A DNA stretch of 45,094 nt from positions 1 to 45,094 of the forward strand of contig JAOBAU010000254.1 of the NCBI GenBank assembly GCA_025463165.1, in the 5' to 3' direction. A program made the translations under genes and the position numbers. Source of the stretch: Acidobacteriota bacterium. GTDB taxonomy: Bacteria > Acidobacteriota > Thermoanaerobaculia > Gp7-AA8. Positions 42,634 through 45,094 of the stretch are shown here, piece after piece (the first letter of the stretch is position 1; every line of letters begins with the position of its first letter). Below the pieces are notes generated by a model. The model saw nothing but the letters and a program-made list of their open reading frames with translations. It was not told the origin of the DNA and did no database searches.

Positions 42634-44256
42634 ATGACGAGAGCTGTTCGGCGAGCGGACGTTGCGTCGGTGGTGGCGCTGCTGGCGCTCACCGTGACGC
42701 TTTACCGAAACGTCGTCTCGCTCTGGTGGCTGCTCGATGACGTCTTCCATCTCCACTTCCTGCACGATCATCCCGGCTTCGCGTATCTGAAACGCGATGC
42801 GTTCGATCAGCTGCCGTTCGATCTCTTCACGCCGTTGCTCTTCATCTCGCTGGACGCGGATGAGCGGCTGGCGGGACTCGAGCCGGCGGCGTTCCACCTT
42901 CATCAACTGATCGCGCTCGGCATCGGCGCGATCGTCGCGTACGCGGTCTTCCGGCAGTGGCTGTCGCCGCTCGTTTCGTTTGCGGGATCGGTGCTGATCA
43001 TCGCCGGCGCGCCGCTCTGCACGATCGTGCAGGAGTTGATGCTGCGTCATTACGTCGAGGGCTTCGTCTTCGCCGGCGTGACCGTGTTGTTGTACGTGCA
43101 GGCGCTGCGACGAAACAGCGTTGCGCTGATGATCGCGGCAGCGTGCGCGTACCTGCTCGCCGCGTTTGCGAAAGAGATCTACGTCCCGCTGCCGTTCGCG
43201 TTGCTCGCGCTGCCGGAAGGAACCTGGCCGCGGCGCGTGCGCGCGGCGATTCCGCAGGGCGTCGCGCTGCTCGTCTATCTCGCATTGCGGCGGCTCGCGC
43301 TCGGCACGTTCGGCGGCGGCTATGGCTGGGCGATGGAGGCGCGCGATCTGCCGGAGCTGGCGCGGCGAATGCCGCGAGAGCTGGCGAAACGGATGTTCGT
43401 TACGCCGTCGTTGGCCGTGGTGCTCATCGCGATCATCGTCATCGCGATCGTTGTCCTCGCGCGGCGGAAGAAGTTCGCGCCGCTGACGATCGCGGGGCTG
43501 GCGCTGCTGGCGCTGGGGCCGGTGATTCCCGTGATGAAGGCGTTCGAAGCGCGTTACGCGTTCGCGCTCTGGCTCGTCGTCGCGGTGACGATCGTCGCCG
43601 GCGCGAGCGCCATCGAACGGAGCTGGCCGCGGCTGTCGCTGCTGGCGATCGCGATCGTTGCAACGCTTGCCGCGAATCGTCTGGAGTGGCGAACGACGAT
43701 GGCGATCGCGGAGCGGATGAGTGTCGAAGGTCGCTGGTTCATGGCGGCGAATGCTGATGCGCTCTTGCGCCGGCCTGCGATTCCGCCGGCGGCGATGGGG
43801 GAGCTCGTCTGGCTGAAATCGATCTCCGGACGCGCAGCCGGTGCGCGTTGGTTCTACGACGACATCTTTCTTTGTTCGGCCAGCGCAACGTCGATCCGAG
43901 AGTTCGAAGAAGCATCGAACACAATTCGCGACGTTACGCTGCCGGTTCGTCAATCGAGCGCTGCCATCTGCGATCGCGCGCAACATCCCGCTCCATTCTC
44001 CGCACACTTTCGCTACGACGACGGCGTGTTGCACTGGAAGCTCGGACCGTACGAAGGCGGGCAGTATCGTTTCGTGCTCGGCGACGGAGCGCAGGCGTTC
44101 GACGTCCCGTCCGAGGAAGGCTTTCGGTTGCCCGGCGCTCGCGGACTGACGCTGCGCATCGCGTATCTGCCGCCGAAAGGTGACGAGATCTACTCGTCGC
44201 CGATCGAGCTCGATTTCGTCAATCATCCCGACGTGCGGCTGCCGAAGCGGGAGTGA
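42634..44256 (+). CDS. Multi-pass membrane protein, glycosyltransferase-like
   Basis: This 540-aa protein has about nine membrane segments. Near the N-terminus, WWLLDDVFHLHFLHDHP supplies an acidic pair in the first outer loop, as in lipid-linked sugar transferases of the GT39/PMT type. The last ~150 residues are soluble with a beta-strand pattern. The start codon lies 1 bp after the ligD stop. It resembles the 8729-10615 protein in overall layout but has no TPRs. A role in cell-envelope glycosylation is an inference; substrate is unknown. Confidence 0.65.
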   Translation: MTRAVRRADVASVVALLALTVTLYRNVVSLWWLLDDVFHLHFLHDHPGFAYLKRDAFDQLPFDLFTPLLFISLDADERLAGLEPAAFHLHQLIALGIGAIVAYAVFRQWLSPLVSFAGSVLIIAGAPLCTIVQELMLRHYVEGFVFAGVTVLLYVQALRRNSVALMIAAACAYLLAAFAKEIYVPLPFALLALPEGTWPRRVRAAIPQGVALLVYLALRRLALGTFGGGYGWAMEARDLPELARRMPRELAKRMFVTPSLAVVLIAIIVIAIVVLARRKKFAPLTIAGLALLALGPVIPVMKAFEARYAFALWLVVAVTIVAGASAIERSWPRLSLLAIAIVATLAANRLEWRTTMAIAERMSVEGRWFMAANADALLRRPAIPPAAMGELVWLKSISGRAAGARWFYDDIFLCSASATSIREFEEASNTIRDVTLPVRQSSAAICDRAQHPAPFSAHFRYDDGVLHWKLGPYEGGQYRFVLGDGAQAFDVPSEEGFRLPGARGLTLRIAYLPPKGDEIYSSPIELDFVNHPDVRLPKRE

Positions 44257-44310
44257 TCCGATCTGCTACGATCGATCCTTCAATCACTCACAATTCAAGG
44301 GGCAAACCGC

Positions 44311-45015
44311 ATGAGCGCATCATGGGAGATCGACCTCGACGGGGCGACGCATACCGTCACGGTCGAGCGCAGCGAAGCAGGGAAAGATGTCATTCGGGTC
44401 GACGGGCGCGTTGCCGCGAAGCCTCTCGGATCCGATGAAGATGAGCGCTTCATCACCGTGGCCGGCTATTCGTACGTCGTACGGCGCATCGACGATTCGT
44501 TCGAGCTCGACGTCGCCGACGCGCAGGTCGCGACCGCGGCCAACGTGCTGCTCGGCCAGACGGTGCTGGCGTCATCGAAAGCGGCGCCGATCTCGGCGCG
44601 CAAATCGTCCGGCATCATCGGCAAGATCATCGTATGGGGAACGATCGTCGGCGGGGTGGCGATGCTGATGTTGATGTTGCAGCCGCCGAGTTACGAGAAG
44701 ATCGCCAGAGCGCGCGTGCATCACATGCTTGACGAAATGAAAAGCGGCCGCGGCGAAGAGATGCAGTTCGCGATCTGCCTCTGGCAGCGCAACGTGAAGG
44801 TTCTCGACAACAATGAGATGGGGTACGCGTCCGATAACTTCGACAAATGGCGAAGGGAAAAGGAGCTGTACAACAAAGGCTTCACGAAGTTCGAGATCAT
44901 CAGCTCGAAGGTGTTGAAGGAAGAAGCGGTACCGACGGCGGTCATCGGCTTCTCGCTCGACGGCGTCGAATATCTGGTGCGCGTTCCTGATAAAAAGCCG
45001 ATCTCATGGGAGTGA
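44311..45015 (+). CDS. FAIM-like N-terminal domain protein with one membrane helix
   Basis: The N-terminal ~75 residues (SWEIDLDGATHTVTVERSE, then GKDVIRVDGRVAAKP and FITVAGYSYVVRR) resemble the beta-sandwich of FAIM1, Fas apoptosis inhibitory molecule. FAIM1 also begins W-x-V-x-L-x-D-G-x-H and has GK-x-V-I-x-V-D-G. One transmembrane helix spans about 106-123 (IIVWGTIVGGVAMLMLM). A ~110-residue C-terminal domain of mixed structure follows. Function is unknown, and the FAIM relation is a motif-level resemblance only. A ribosome binding site (AAGGGG) precedes the ATG. Confidence 0.6.
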   Translation: MSASWEIDLDGATHTVTVERSEAGKDVIRVDGRVAAKPLGSDEDERFITVAGYSYVVRRIDDSFELDVADAQVATAANVLLGQTVLASSKAAPISARKSSGIIGKIIVWGTIVGGVAMLMLMLQPPSYEKIARARVHHMLDEMKSGRGEEMQFAICLWQRNVKVLDNNEMGYASDNFDKWRREKELYNKGFTKFEIISSKVLKEEAVPTAVIGFSLDGVEYLVRVPDKKPISWE

Positions 45016-45016
45016 C

Positions 45017-45094
45017 ATGGCGTTAACGGAGAGCTCGAAGCGCGCGATCATCACCGGCGCTTCATCCGGAATCGGTCACGCGCTGGCGCGCGAG
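45017..45094 (+). CDS. Short-chain dehydrogenase/reductase, start only
   Basis: The window ends 26 codons into this gene. The visible part reads KRAIITGASSGIGHALARE, which is the TGxxxGIG dinucleotide-binding motif of the SDR family. The ATG follows the previous stop by 1 bp, so it is probably in the same operon. Nothing more can be said about its substrate. Confidence 0.85.
   Translation, partial: MALTESSKRAIITGASSGIGHALARE

Overview
The window is 45 kb of high-GC, gene-dense bacterial chromosome. Genes often overlap by 4 bp (ATGA, TTGA), GTG and TTG starts are used, and intergenic gaps are short. Several traits fit an Acidobacteriota-like or similar environmental Gram-negative lineage: a CHAT-TPR protein with a sigma factor, paired TonB-like proteins, a very large membrane patatin, a LigD without its phosphoesterase domain, and SHOCT, SGNH and GAF-HD-GYP proteins. 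I cannot prove the taxonomy without rRNA or a marker tree. No rRNA, tRNA, CRISPR array, integrase or transposase was seen.

Layout. (1) 1-4.8 kb, minus strand: an operon that starts with two paralogous acidic, glycine-zipper small proteins, followed by an HEXXH metallopeptidase-like protein, a 504-aa protein of unknown family and an amidohydrolase cut by the window edge. (2) 5.0-8.4 kb: a secreted protein, then a complete EcoRII-type restriction-modification-repair island (cytosine-5 methyltransferase, Vsr, EcoRII endonuclease). (3) 8.35-8.7 kb: a scar where the 3' remnants of two unrelated genes meet. It is followed by a glycosyltransferase-like membrane protein with TPRs and a REC-GGDEF-EAL protein. 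(4) 12.3-23.3 kb: a 1300-aa membrane patatin, then a minus-strand operon of sigma factor, ZAS-TM-TPR-CHAT protein, unknown protein and methyltransferase, and a divergent LecA-like lectin. (5) 23.5-30.7 kb: a GAF-HD-GYP protein, two unknown minus-strand genes, and an ABC exporter operon with an adhesin-like secreted protein. (6) 30.7-39.5 kb: mainly housekeeping genes (purH, a PLC/S1-P1-like protein, a uracil-DNA glycosylase, an Xaa-Pro dipeptidase, a GCS2-like ligase, an aldo/keto reductase) and two TonB-like proteins, interspersed with REP-like palindromes and short tandem repeats. (7) 39.5-45.1 kb: a candidate non-coding RNA region, then a plus-strand run with a kinase, LigD, a membrane protein, a FAIM-like protein and the start of an SDR.

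Functional themes are DNA protection and repair (EcoRII/Dcm/Vsr, UDG, kinase plus LigD), c-di-GMP signalling (GGDEF-EAL and HD-GYP proteins), and two operons that look like uncharacterised systems. The first is the acidic glycine-zipper/peptidase operon. The second is the sigma factor/anti-sigma-CHAT operon, in which a ZAS anti-sigma module is fused to a caspase-like protease.
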